Origin: Verrucomicrobiales bacterium
GTDB taxonomy: Bacteria > Verrucomicrobiota > Verrucomicrobiia > Verrucomicrobiales > DEV007
Assembly (NCBI GenBank): GCA_028047635.1
Contig: JAOFXR010000010.1
Coordinates: forward strand, 1-64,000
Reading direction: 5' to 3'
Length of the DNA stretch: 64,000 nucleotides
Numbering within the stretch: the stretch's first letter is position 1; each line of letters begins with the position of its first letter. Below the pieces are notes generated by a model that was not told the origin of the DNA, ran no database searches, and was given only the letters and a program-made list of their open reading frames with translations. This document shows, in pieces, positions 16,976 to 26,192 of this stretch. Position numbers and translations under genes: made by a program.

Positions 16976-18826
16976 ATGGCACGCTCTTACCTCATTCTTT
17001 TCGCCACCCTCGTTGCCTTTTCGGGGGGGGGTAGCCACGCCGCTCTCGTTATTACTCCGAAGGTCCATCATATACGGAACGCAGAGCCGCGCGAGTGGTC
17101 GCATTTTCCAGCTGAAGCGGAGGCCAGCGAACTGCGATTGGAATTTGAACTCGAGTCCCCGGATGACTATTCACTTCTCACGCTGCAGCAGAAGAGCACC
17201 AAACAGACCTGGACCGTTACGCTAAATGATAAAGAGATCGGAAAGTTGCTCCGGGATCATAATCATCTCGAGTTTGGAATTTTGATTCCAGCCGGGATTT
17301 TGAAAACGGGGAGCAATACGCTCGTGATCAAAACGACTTCCGAGAAGCCGGATGACATCCTCGTGGGAGCGATCGAACTGCATCAGAGTGCAGCAGAACT
17401 CACCAGCGAAGAACATTCGACTGATCTCGCAAAGAAGCGCGGTTTTCGACGAAGTATTCCGCAGATGAAAACTTCGCTGAGCTTGACCACGGTTGATGCC
17501 GTCAAAAATGAACCACTCCCCTGTCGTTACACGATCATCGATGCCGACTCGGGTGCCCTTGTCTTCGTTGGCGCTGAATCCTCAGACAATCTGGCGGTTC
17601 GTGAAGGCGTTGTATACTCACTCGATGGCAACGCCACTTTCCGGCTCGCAGGATCAAAAAACGATCCAAGAAGCTACCACCTACACTGCGGACGTGGCTT
17701 CGAATACGGACTCGAATCAAAGACTATTGAAGTCAACGGTCAGCAGGGACCGCTGGAACTGAACTTCACGCTGACCAGGGAAGTAGAGACGCCGGGGCTC
17801 GTTGCCTGCGATCCTCACCTTCATACCTTTGAGTTTGATAAGCACGGCGACTGCACCGTATTAGAACGCCTCATCTCTGTCGCCGGCGAAGGGGTCGAGC
17901 TTCCTGTTTCGACGGGCCATGACAAACACATCGATTACACTGAGGAAGGAAATCGAACAGGAGCATCCAACTGGTTCACGCCGGTTGCGGGCTGTGAAGT
18001 GACGACTCATCTCGGGCATTTCAATACCTTTCCAATCACGCGAGGTGCCCCCCCTGCCGAGCATAAACTTCGCCCTTGGAGCAAAATCTTTGACAACATC
18101 TTCGCGACTCCCGGTGTTCGGATCTGTATTCTCAATCATGGGCGCGATGTCCATCGGAACTATACCCCACTGCACCCAGATAATTTTGATTCCAAAACAG
18201 GAACCTTCCTCAGAGGTGAAAAACTGCGAGCTAACGCGATGGAGCTCATCAATTCTGGCGCTCAACAAACTGACCCAATGGAACTCGTGGGGGATTGGTT
18301 TGCTCTGCTCAAAAGTGGTCATTCGATCGCGCCGATCGGATCGAGCGACAGCCATACCGTGAATTTCGCGATAGCAGGACAGGCTCGAACCTACATTCGT
18401 GCTGATGACTCTGATGTATCACAAATCGATCTTGATGACGCAGTTGAATCCCTACTTGCCGGCAGAGCGATGGCCAGCTTCGGGTTACTCACCACCCTGG
18501 AATACGATTCTAAAGCGGAGGAAACTTCTCTTACAGTCCTCGGGCCATCCTGGACGCAGGCGGAAACGATCCGGCTCTTTCGCAATGGAGAGGAAGTCCG
18601 TTCGATCACGTTACCGGAAGCAACAGGTAAAGCGGCCGGAGTGAAATACGAGACGAATATCAGTATCAAGGACTGGAATGCGAGAAAAGGCGATTTTCTT
18701 TGCGCGGTGGCGACCGGACCGGGCATATCGGAAGGCTGGTGGCCAATGATGCCCCCCTACCAACCTGACAAGCCAGAGTATGAAACCTTCGTCATGGGGA
18801 TTAGTGAGGCCGTGTTCATTGAGTAG
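16976..18826 (+). CDS. CehA/McbA-family PHP metallohydrolase, secreted
   Basis: A 616-residue exported protein with a signal peptide (MARSYLILFATLVAFSGGGS). After a beta-sandwich N-terminal half (about residues 25-270) comes a PHP-type phosphoesterase domain: CDPHLHT with H281 and H283, TGHDKH with H315, D316 and H318, LNHGRD, and GSSDSH. These are the metal ligands of the CehA/McbA family, known for carbaryl hydrolases and related esterases or amidases. The signal-peptide codons contain a run of nine G (17023-17031), which could slip in copy number and switch the frame. The next gene starts 15 bases after its stop, so the two probably form an operon. The substrate is unknown. Confidence 0.85.
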   Translation: MARSYLILFATLVAFSGGGSHAALVITPKVHHIRNAEPREWSHFPAEAEASELRLEFELESPDDYSLLTLQQKSTKQTWTVTLNDKEIGKLLRDHNHLEFGILIPAGILKTGSNTLVIKTTSEKPDDILVGAIELHQSAAELTSEEHSTDLAKKRGFRRSIPQMKTSLSLTTVDAVKNEPLPCRYTIIDADSGALVFVGAESSDNLAVREGVVYSLDGNATFRLAGSKNDPRSYHLHCGRGFEYGLESKTIEVNGQQGPLELNFTLTREVETPGLVACDPHLHTFEFDKHGDCTVLERLISVAGEGVELPVSTGHDKHIDYTEEGNRTGASNWFTPVAGCEVTTHLGHFNTFPITRGAPPAEHKLRPWSKIFDNIFATPGVRICILNHGRDVHRNYTPLHPDNFDSKTGTFLRGEKLRANAMELINSGAQQTDPMELVGDWFALLKSGHSIAPIGSSDSHTVNFAIAGQARTYIRADDSDVSQIDLDDAVESLLAGRAMASFGLLTTLEYDSKAEETSLTVLGPSWTQAETIRLFRNGEEVRSITLPEATGKAAGVKYETNISIKDWNARKGDFLCAVATGPGISEGWWPMMPPYQPDKPEYETFVMGISEAVFIE

Positions 18827-18841
18827 TCTAAAACTAAAGAT

Positions 18842-19705
18842 ATGAAATCACTTCTTTCTCTCGTCTCTGCCATCGTGGCCATGAGCGCCGCACAAAGCCA
18901 AGCAAGGCCCTACGTTCCCAACCTCGGCCCTGACCTCCCGACAATCACACTCCAATCGGGCGAGGTGACCGTCATGATGCGTCAGGCCACGCAGTGGACG
19001 CCGGGGCGAATCGATTTTCGAGGCACCCCGATGACGACAGAAAGTAGCGCTTACGGCACTGTTTTCATGTATCCGGAAATCGGGTTCATCGGGACGGGCC
19101 ACTTTGAAAATGAGCCTGAGGAACTTCAGTCACTCACCTTCTATCAAGACGGCAACGAGATCGAAGCGACTTCTTCCGAGTTAAGTGGGAAAACTCTTTC
19201 GGTCGTTCGCGAGTCAAAAATCCGCGACTTCCGCTTCACCAACCGAATCGAACTGCGCGACAACCGTCTCTTCGAAACCGTCACAGTGAAAGCCGAAAAA
19301 GAGACCCCTCTCAAACTGGTCTACCATTTCATGCATGCCTGGACGCCCACGGTTTCGGAATACCTTGCCGGCATCGACGGCGATCAGCCAACCGGCGAGC
19401 CACTCCCCAATGGCGTTGAGAAAAAATTTCACATCAATAAGGTGGTTGATTGGAGCGCTGTCTTTGAGCCAACGAGCAAACAGTTTGCGGTTTCCCGCTT
19501 GCTGGAATGCCCCGATGGAGTCAAGACCACCTCAAAAATCTGGAACGTTCCCGGCACTTACAAAAAATACTACCTGCAAAGTTTCTACAACGAAACCGTT
19601 CCTGCCGGATTTGAAGGCACCTGGAAAATGGTTACCACTTTCGGGACTTCGGAACCGGAAAAGTGGAAAATTCGTGCCGAAGCATTCGCTGAAAAACTGC
19701 GCTGA
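18842..19705 (+). CDS. Secreted beta-rich protein of unknown function
   Basis: An exported 287-residue protein with a signal peptide ending AQSQA before RPYVPN. Alternating hydrophobic patterns suggest an all-beta fold, with a mutarotase or glycoside-binding look: ITLQSGEVTVMMRQATQWTP, NRIELRDNRLFETVTVKAE, LKLVYHFMHAWTPTVSEYL. I recognise no named family. It follows the CehA/McbA gene by 15 bases and converges on the DUF1080 gene with only 8 bases between stops. A role with the upstream metallohydrolase on an extracellular substrate is inferred from the position only. Confidence 0.75.
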   Translation: MKSLLSLVSAIVAMSAAQSQARPYVPNLGPDLPTITLQSGEVTVMMRQATQWTPGRIDFRGTPMTTESSAYGTVFMYPEIGFIGTGHFENEPEELQSLTFYQDGNEIEATSSELSGKTLSVVRESKIRDFRFTNRIELRDNRLFETVTVKAEKETPLKLVYHFMHAWTPTVSEYLAGIDGDQPTGEPLPNGVEKKFHINKVVDWSAVFEPTSKQFAVSRLLECPDGVKTTSKIWNVPGTYKKYYLQSFYNETVPAGFEGTWKMVTTFGTSEPEKWKIRAEAFAEKLR

Positions 19706-19713
19706 TCCATCGC

Positions 19714-20511
19714 TCAGAGCGAGCGAACGCTGATGTTCTTCCAGAATACTCTTTCTCCCGCCTGCCATCGCTTTCCACCGTGGACTTGCAGAGCGATGGA
19801 ACCTGTTGGTTCGGCCACTTCGAGCGCCTTTTCCTGATCGAATTTCGGATGCGTAGTCGCGGCGGCATTGAAGCGGCAGACGAACAGACCATTCACACGG
19901 GTTTCGATGACAGGAAGCTCACCGCCAGTGCAGCGGATTTTCAGCTCGTTCCAGTCATCAGTCTTCCACACGGCAAGCCATTCCTCCATCGTGCAGGAAT
20001 GCTCGAAAACGCCTTCCGGCCATTCTTCCGTGCGCGCATCGACCGTCATCGCCAATTGCGACGCCTTTGGTTCAACTCGGGAGAATTTGAAGGGGCAAAA
20101 AGGCACACTGTAAGGCTTCGTTTCCAACCTGATGTGCCCCACGTTTCCATTGTCATGATGATCGACGTATACCTGCCACCCCCCGCCTTTTTCATCGGTC
20201 CGGAGGAACACACCGCTGTCGGGGCCCCAGTCAGGACGAATCGAGAGCTCCAGTTCGAACTCGCTGAATTTTTCATCGGTCAGCAAGAGTCCACCGTTGC
20301 CTGAGCCGGGAGGGTCCTGCTCGCCAAAAAGGACGCCCTCGTCTGTGACACCCCAGTTTCCGCCAGTCCCATGCTGCCCTTTCTCTAATTGTTTGTGCCA
20401 GCCAGTGAGATCTTTGCCATTGAATAGAAGCGTTGCCTCCGGCGGAGCTTTGCTGCACCCGACGAACAGTCCCAAACAAGTGAGGGCAATAAGAGAAGTC
20501 AGTCGGCTCAT
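19714..20511 (-). CDS. DUF1080 lipoprotein (3-keto-disaccharide hydrolase-like)
   Basis: A 265-residue lipoprotein. The start at 20511 gives a signal MSRLTSLIALTCLGLFVGC with lipobox FVGC at residue 19. The DUF1080 hallmark segment TLLFNGKDLTGWH follows directly, with later SEFELELSIRPDWGPDSGVFLRT and NELKIRCTGGE. The fold is a concanavalin-like beta sandwich; family members are annotated as hydrolases of 3-keto-disaccharides. It begins 4 bases after the stop of the DUF1552 gene on the same strand, so it is the last gene of a three-gene operon with DUF1592 and DUF1552. Its link to oxidised sugars fits the exported Gfo/Idh enzymes in this window. Confidence 0.9.
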   Translation of the reverse strand: MSRLTSLIALTCLGLFVGCSKAPPEATLLFNGKDLTGWHKQLEKGQHGTGGNWGVTDEGVLFGEQDPPGSGNGGLLLTDEKFSEFELELSIRPDWGPDSGVFLRTDEKGGGWQVYVDHHDNGNVGHIRLETKPYSVPFCPFKFSRVEPKASQLAMTVDARTEEWPEGVFEHSCTMEEWLAVWKTDDWNELKIRCTGGELPVIETRVNGLFVCRFNAAATTHPKFDQEKALEVAEPTGSIALQVHGGKRWQAGERVFWKNISVRSL

Positions 20512-20515
20512 TGAA

Positions 20516-21859
20516 TCAGGCGAAAGTTTGCTTAAGGACTCCGGTGCTGTCAGCAAAACGGTTCATTTCGCTTCCCATCGCTTGCGCTTGAGTCAGCCAC
20601 AAGTTTGCGAGCGGAGTTCCCTGTGAAAAATGCACATGCTTGCCCGTCTGAAATTTTCCTCCGCCGGAACCCGCGACAATGATAGGCAGATCTGAATACT
20701 GATGCGTTGAACCATCTCCCAGTCCCGATCCGTAGGTAAAAAGCGTGTTGTCGAGCAGGCTGCTGCCGTCAGATTCCTGAATGTTGTCCATCTTCTCAGC
20801 CAGATAAGCAAACTGCTCCATGTGAAAGCGATCCAGTTGGAGCAACTCATTGATGAACTTGCCCTGATTATGCGACATTTTGTGATGACTCATCGGCTTG
20901 TCAAAAAGACTATCGTAAGTGAACGGCGTGTCCCAACGTTCCGGACCAACCATGAATGTCGCCACCTGAGTCAGTCCTGCCTGCAGAGCGGCAACCATGA
21001 GGTCACCCATCAGACGGATGTATTCACCGCGCGGAAGATGCGATTCAGGTGGCTCTTCGATGTCTACTTTCGCCAACTCACTGCGCATTTTCTCCAACTT
21101 TGAGATTTGCTCTTCGATCGTACGGATCGAATCAAAATACTCGCCGAATTTCTCGCGGTCGCGGTAACCGAGGTTGCGCTGCATCGCCTTCGCATCTTCG
21201 AGAACGAGATCAGTGATATTCAGGTAAGTTTTTGCCTCTCCTGCCCCAAAAAGACGTTGATAGGCCTTTCGCGGATCCCGGATCGATGGAGCAACGTGTC
21301 CGGTGCCATACCAGGAAACATTATCGAACTGTATCGACTCCTTATTGTCCCGATGACTGTTACAGGAGAACTCCAGCGTGCGAAACGGAGTGCTCCCGCC
21401 CATGGAATCGGCGACAAGGTGATCCAGCGTTCGATCAAGCGGATAAGGCGAATCCTTAACCGAAGTCGGCGTCGCACTGCTCAAAAAACATGACGCACAC
21501 TGCGCATGCACGTCGGTGCCGTGAAGGTAGGTTCGGTCCAGTCCCGACAGAAAGGTCATCTTGTCCTTCAACCCTGCTAGCGGCTTCTGCGTCGCGGTTA
21601 GGTTCCACTCATGAGTGCCCGCCGTGAGTGTCTGGGGCTTTTCTAATGGAACCCCGTTTCCACCTCGAAACTTTGGAATGATCCCTTCGCCCTCACCGGG
21701 GAAAAAGCCCCTTCTGACGACTCCAATGGGAACGTAGAAAAGCGCGAATCGCTGCATCGGTGCTGCGGCCGGTTCAGCAAGGCTCTCAAGCCAGGGTAAA
21801 GAGAGAGTCGAGCCGCCAAGCCCCCGCAAAAAAGATCGTCGTGAAGTCGCTTTGATCAT
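20516..21859 (-). CDS. DUF1552 protein, Tat-exported
   Basis: A 447-residue protein of the DUF1552 family, which is found almost only in PVC and related bacteria beside DUF1592 cytochromes. The N-terminus has the Tat-type signal SRRSFLRGLGGSTLSLPWLE. Typical later segments are FYVPIGVVRRGFFP, HAQCASCFLSS and DNTLFTYGSGLGDGSTH. The fold resembles sulfatase/phosphatase-like (DUF1501) proteins. Its start overlaps the DUF1592 stop by four bases (ATGA), indicating coupled translation. The function is not known; the pair is generally thought to be an extracytoplasmic redox or hydrolytic unit. Confidence 0.9.
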   Translation of the reverse strand: MIKATSRRSFLRGLGGSTLSLPWLESLAEPAAAPMQRFALFYVPIGVVRRGFFPGEGEGIIPKFRGGNGVPLEKPQTLTAGTHEWNLTATQKPLAGLKDKMTFLSGLDRTYLHGTDVHAQCASCFLSSATPTSVKDSPYPLDRTLDHLVADSMGGSTPFRTLEFSCNSHRDNKESIQFDNVSWYGTGHVAPSIRDPRKAYQRLFGAGEAKTYLNITDLVLEDAKAMQRNLGYRDREKFGEYFDSIRTIEEQISKLEKMRSELAKVDIEEPPESHLPRGEYIRLMGDLMVAALQAGLTQVATFMVGPERWDTPFTYDSLFDKPMSHHKMSHNQGKFINELLQLDRFHMEQFAYLAEKMDNIQESDGSSLLDNTLFTYGSGLGDGSTHQYSDLPIIVAGSGGGKFQTGKHVHFSQGTPLANLWLTQAQAMGSEMNRFADSTGVLKQTFA

Positions 21860-23907
21860 GGTGCTTTGGCTAGAGCGGAGGGTTCAGGGAAATTGGATTT
21901 ATAACGAAAAGACTCGCTCACGACAATCTCTTTGATGATATCGCGAAACGGAAAATCAGAGTCACGGCAGTTGTCCAGCGCGCCGTCGATTGCAAGGGAG
22001 TCAGCAGGCGCGAGCTCACGCCCCAAGGCAAAAGACAACAGATGGCCGGCGAATCCGCTGACAAACCTCTCCTTCTCAGCAAGAATGGCATCTTTGAATT
22101 CAACTGGAGTATTGAAAGGATACTTTCGAAAAAGAACGCCCTCCGAATCCACTTTTCGACCATTCTCATAGCTATCCCGCCATAGGCCGGTCGGCCCATA
22201 GTTCTCCATCGCGAAGCCCAGTGGATCAATCTGAGCGTGACAGCCTTTGCAATCTTTCCGCTCGCGATGAGCGTCAAGGCGCTCGCGCAAGGTCATGTTC
22301 TCCTCCCCATGACCCGGTTCCTCCGTCAAAGCAGGTACGTCGCCAGGAGGTGGCTCAGGAGGATCATTGAACACCACCGCACCGATCCAGGCTCCGCGGG
22401 TAATGGGTTGAGTTCGCGTTGCATTGGACGTCATGGTCATGACAGCAGCATTTGTGATCACACCACCTTCACGCCGGTCAGTGATCGGGACCCGATCATA
22501 CACAATCATCGTGGGAGGCGTGCTCTTGCCCCTTTTCCCTGTCGCATACCAGGACTTGAGTAAGTCGCTCCGAAAGCTGAAATCCGGATCGATCAGCTCA
22601 ATCAAGGGACGGTTCTCGATCAAAACCGTTTCAAAAAGCAGGAGCGGTTCCAGCATCATGTGCATACTCACCCGGAACTTCGCGAAATAGAACTCAGGGT
22701 GCTCATCCGGGTCCGGTTGCGAAGATACGAGGCGATCCAACTGCAGCCACTGAGAAGGAAAGCTATCGCAGAACCGCTTCAGCTTTTTATCATTCAACAG
22801 GCGCTCCGCCTGCATCCGAAGTTCCTCCGGCTCTGACAAATCTCCTGATGCCGCGAGTTCAAGAAGTTCGCGATCCGGAATACTGCCCCAGAGAAAAAAC
22901 GATAGACGCGACGCCAACTCATAATCGGAAGCAGACTCTGACATGTCGTCAGAATTGGCACCGTCATAGAGGTAGAGAAATCGTGGTGAGGCCAGCGCAG
23001 CCGCTCCAACCAGTTTAATGGTGTCAGTGAAAGGAAGCCCCGCTTCTGCTTTTGCTAGAGCCAGCTCAGTGTAGCGGTCGATTGTGACCTCATCGACCTC
23101 GCTCCGAAACGCTGAGTAGAGAATCTCCGAAATACGACGACGAAGCTCGGCCTCAAGGTCCCCCGTTCCAGGATCAGCAAACCACTCCTGCCACTTCCCG
23201 CAGTTTTTTGCCTGAAAGTCAGGACTGTCAAAAATGGAGCGGCTTAGCTTCAGGAATGATTCCATAAGCAGCGGCGACAGCGACAGGTGATCCCCCCGAT
23301 TGTCGAAACCATGTTCAGCTCTGAGGTCTTGAGGGAAAGCAGCGACCCGACCGAGGCGTGGCTGAATGAGCTGAGACTTCCCAAGCGGCCGGCACCCCAC
23401 CCCGGCTTTCTGCGGCATCACGCCCGAGGCCGGATCGAAGTAGGGCTTAATCTCGCGAAGCATTTCTTCAGGCAACGTGAAGACAGTGACCTTGAGATCA
23501 AAGAGGTCTTCCACAGCGTTGCTGTATTGAAAGCGCGTCATACGCCTCATCGGTGCCTGAGGGTAAACCTTTTTGGCGTTGATGGACTTGTGAAGCAACG
23601 ATTCCAATTCAGCAAGCAAGTCACCCCTCTCCCTTTTGGTCAATTGGGGTTCATCCTCAGGAGGCATCTCCTCGTACTCAATCACATCGACAAGTTCTTC
23701 CAAAAGTTCCGTATGGCCCGAAAGCTGAGAAAGGCTTTCGATCTCCAGTAAATTGACTTTTCCTTTCACTTTGTCATTCTCGCCATGACATCCGGTGCAG
23801 TTCTTCGCAAAGAGAGGCTGGATCAATGTCGAAAACGAATCAGCTCCGTGTGTCGATGAGGTCACGGTAAAAAGAAAAAATCCGGCGGTGAGAAGGAGAC
23901 GCATCAC
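21856..23907 (-). CDS. DUF1592-family planctomycete-type cytochrome c protein
   Basis: An exported 683-residue protein with a signal peptide (to about residue 21) and a c-type haem motif CTGCH at C37-H41 in a PSCyt1-like head. The body has the DUF1587, DUF1592 and DUF1588 pattern (PMRRMTRFQYSNAVEDLF; ASDYELASRLSFFLWGSIPD; GVITNAAVMTMTSNATRTQP) and ends in the DUF1585-like part. A second CxxCH, C553-H557 (CKGCH), lies in the DUF1588/1585 region. It is the first gene of the DUF1592-DUF1552-DUF1080 operon. It should be a membrane-side or periplasmic haem protein working with its DUF1552 partner. Biochemical activity is not established for this family. Confidence 0.9.
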   Translation of the reverse strand: MMRLLLTAGFFLFTVTSSTHGADSFSTLIQPLFAKNCTGCHGENDKVKGKVNLLEIESLSQLSGHTELLEELVDVIEYEEMPPEDEPQLTKRERGDLLAELESLLHKSINAKKVYPQAPMRRMTRFQYSNAVEDLFDLKVTVFTLPEEMLREIKPYFDPASGVMPQKAGVGCRPLGKSQLIQPRLGRVAAFPQDLRAEHGFDNRGDHLSLSPLLMESFLKLSRSIFDSPDFQAKNCGKWQEWFADPGTGDLEAELRRRISEILYSAFRSEVDEVTIDRYTELALAKAEAGLPFTDTIKLVGAAALASPRFLYLYDGANSDDMSESASDYELASRLSFFLWGSIPDRELLELAASGDLSEPEELRMQAERLLNDKKLKRFCDSFPSQWLQLDRLVSSQPDPDEHPEFYFAKFRVSMHMMLEPLLLFETVLIENRPLIELIDPDFSFRSDLLKSWYATGKRGKSTPPTMIVYDRVPITDRREGGVITNAAVMTMTSNATRTQPITRGAWIGAVVFNDPPEPPPGDVPALTEEPGHGEENMTLRERLDAHRERKDCKGCHAQIDPLGFAMENYGPTGLWRDSYENGRKVDSEGVLFRKYPFNTPVEFKDAILAEKERFVSGFAGHLLSFALGRELAPADSLAIDGALDNCRDSDFPFRDIIKEIVVSESFRYKSNFPEPSALAKAP

Positions 23908-24070
23908 GGCTGAAATATGACTTTTGATGCTCGATTCAACAAGGACGGATTAAGGGGATTTCTCAGCCCTACCGGCCAAGACGAATCGTGCGACGACGAA
24001 GATTCATACTTTCAAAGCAAGAATATTCTGGCAATACTTGCTATAATAAACAATCTCCCATCAAACGATC

Positions 24071-24697
24071 ATGAGAAGACTTTTCAAACCTATCGCTGCC
24101 TCTATCGCTATTCTTGCGACCACATCCCCCGCCTTCAGCCAGGAAAAAACAATCAAGCCAATTGCTAACCCTCCCATCCCCGCAGCCACCCAAGCAACCA
24201 CTCCCGCGACACCGCCGACTCCCTCAACGAAAACGCAGGTGCCAACCATTCCGAACGTGGAAAAGAAGGCGCCTCAGAAACCTACTGCTCCGGCGAAACC
24301 TCGTGAGTATGTGATCCAGTCAGGAGACAATCCATGGCTCATTGCGAAAAACCACGGAATCAGCCTCGCCGCGCTCATCGAGGCGAACAAAATCAAAGAC
24401 GCAAAGAACCTCAAGATCGGTGATGTTCTCATTTTACCTGAGGGTACCCAATCAAAGAACGCACCAGGCCCTAAGAAACCACAAGCCCCGACAGTAGCGC
24501 CCAAGACGGCTCCTGCTCCACCAACTCAGGAAGGCAACGACTGGATTCTTTACACCATTCAAAAGAGAGACAACCCATGGAACATTTCAAAAGCTCTCAA
24601 AGTAGATCACCAGAAAATCATCGCTCTCAACGAGGGCACTGATTTCACCAAGCTCGACATCGGCCAGCAAATCAAAGTGCCTAAAGCGCCTAAGTGA
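24071..24697 (+). CDS. Secreted protein with two LysM domains
   Basis: A 208-residue exported protein with a signal peptide (MRRLFKPIAASIAILATTSPAFS). A Pro/Thr/Lys-rich linker follows (about residues 25-75), then LysM 1 (about 78-122, YVIQSGDNPWLIAKNHGI and LKIGDVLILP), a second Pro-rich linker, and LysM 2 (about 160-205, YTIQKRDNPWNISKALKV and LDIGQQIKVP). LysM modules bind N-acetylglucosamine in peptidoglycan or chitin. There is no catalytic domain. The gene is isolated between two leftward DUF operons and divergent from the DUF1592 gene. Confidence 0.9.
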   Translation: MRRLFKPIAASIAILATTSPAFSQEKTIKPIANPPIPAATQATTPATPPTPSTKTQVPTIPNVEKKAPQKPTAPAKPREYVIQSGDNPWLIAKNHGISLAALIEANKIKDAKNLKIGDVLILPEGTQSKNAPGPKKPQAPTVAPKTAPAPPTQEGNDWILYTIQKRDNPWNISKALKVDHQKIIALNEGTDFTKLDIGQQIKVPKAPK

Positions 24698-24717
24698 TCA
24701 CTCACCTCGTCGGGACT

Positions 24718-24743
24718 TCATGCAGTCAAAAGCGACTGCATGA
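24718..24743. terminator. Stem-loop between convergent genes
   Basis: A perfect 10-bp inverted repeat (TCATGCAGTC and its complement) with a 6-base loop sits in the 47-base gap between the LysM and DUF1501 stops. It lacks a long T run on either strand, so it is a likely but not typical terminator. Confidence 0.5.
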
Positions 24744-24744
24744 T

Positions 24745-26190
24745 CTACGCTAACAACCCTTCAACCACCCGCGCCTCGTCATTTTGAACGAGTGATTGGT
24801 CGGTTCCGTTTCGCTTGAAGGTAAGCTCCTCTGACTTAAGACCAAAGAGGTGCAGCAGCGTCGCGTGATAGTCGTAGTGGTTCACGACATCTTCGACCGC
24901 GTGATGACCAAATTCATCAGTCGCTCCGTGAATATGGCCGCCTTTGAATCCACCACCGGCAACCCACATACTGAATCCGTAGGTATTATGATCACGTCCC
25001 ACTTTTTTACGATCACCCTTCTTAGCTCCTGAGCGATTCTGGATCACGGGTAACCTTCCCATCTCGCCTCCCCAATGCACCACGGTGCTATCGAGCAAGC
25101 CACGCTGCTTGAGATCCATCACCAGCGCCGCGGCCGGTTGATCGACATAGCGACACGCCGCAGGCAATGAAGTGAGGATACTACTGTGATTGTCCCAGGT
25201 TTGATTCCCCGTAAAAATGGAAACGAATCGCACACCCCGTTCGACGAGACGACGAGCAATCAAACAACGCGATCCAAAATCGTTCGTCTCTTTTTTGTCG
25301 ACCCCATACATGCGAAGCGTGGCCTCACTCTCCTGATTAATATCGAGAGCATCTTTGGCGGCGACCTGCATTCTCGCAGCGAGCTCGAAACTTTGAATGC
25401 GGGCCTCCAGCTCCGTTTCGCCCGGGCGCTGATCCGCGTGGTCACGATTGAGACGCTCCACAAAATCGAGGTAGCGGCGCTGCGCATCCCCTTTGAGCGA
25501 CTTCGGTGGATCTAGATTGAGAATCCGAGGTTCCTTAGGGCGAATCACGGTTCCTTGATAGACAGAAGGGAGCCACCCGTTGGTAAAATTGTCGACGCCT
25601 AATACGGGTAGCCCGCGTGGGTCGGTTAAGGCAACGTAGGCTGGAAGATTCTTATTCTCAGCTCCCAGTCCATAAGTAAGCCAGCTGCCCAGCGTAGGGC
25701 GCCCCGTCAGAGCGGATCCGTTGTGGAGCGCATTAATCGATTGCCCATGATTATTGACCCCGGTGTGCATCGACCGAATCATCGTAATGTCATCGGCGAT
25801 CCCGGCCATATTCGGAACCAGTTCGCTGAAGTCCATCCCACTCTCTCCATGCTTGGAAAAGGCCCAGGGCGATCCCATCACCTCGCTGCTAGCACCGGCG
25901 GCATCATCATATTTTACTTCCCCCGGAAAATCCTGACCATCGAGACGATTCAGCTCAGGCTTCGGATCAAACATATCGATATGACTCGGGCCTCCCTGCA
26001 TGAACATGGAGATCATCGCCTTCGCCTTTCCAAAGCCGTGTGTAGGCGGTTTGGGCAGCAGATCAAAATGCTGCGGTCCGGAACCGGCAACTTGTGGGTT
26101 CGCAAGAAGCCCCTGCTCCTTCAATAAACTCGCCACGGCGATCGCGCCCAGTCCATATCCGCGTTCTAAAATCTCACGTCGAGTCACCAT
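24745..26190 (-). CDS. DUF1501 protein
   Basis: A 481-residue protein of the DUF1501 family (sulfatase/alkaline-phosphatase-like fold, function unknown). The N-terminus MVTRREILERGYGLGAIAVASLL is a Tat-like export signal with a modified first Arg pair. Typical family segments are AKAMISMFMQGGPSHIDMFDPKP, MIRSMHTGVNNHGQSINALHNGS, and HWGGEMGRLPVIQN. The gene begins two bases after the stop of the DUF1553 gene, the standard PVC pairing, so they are co-transcribed. The missing evidence for catalysis is general to this family. Confidence 0.92.
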   Translation of the reverse strand: MVTRREILERGYGLGAIAVASLLKEQGLLANPQVAGSGPQHFDLLPKPPTHGFGKAKAMISMFMQGGPSHIDMFDPKPELNRLDGQDFPGEVKYDDAAGASSEVMGSPWAFSKHGESGMDFSELVPNMAGIADDITMIRSMHTGVNNHGQSINALHNGSALTGRPTLGSWLTYGLGAENKNLPAYVALTDPRGLPVLGVDNFTNGWLPSVYQGTVIRPKEPRILNLDPPKSLKGDAQRRYLDFVERLNRDHADQRPGETELEARIQSFELAARMQVAAKDALDINQESEATLRMYGVDKKETNDFGSRCLIARRLVERGVRFVSIFTGNQTWDNHSSILTSLPAACRYVDQPAAALVMDLKQRGLLDSTVVHWGGEMGRLPVIQNRSGAKKGDRKKVGRDHNTYGFSMWVAGGGFKGGHIHGATDEFGHHAVEDVVNHYDYHATLLHLFGLKSEELTFKRNGTDQSLVQNDEARVVEGLLA

Positions 26191-26192
26191 GA

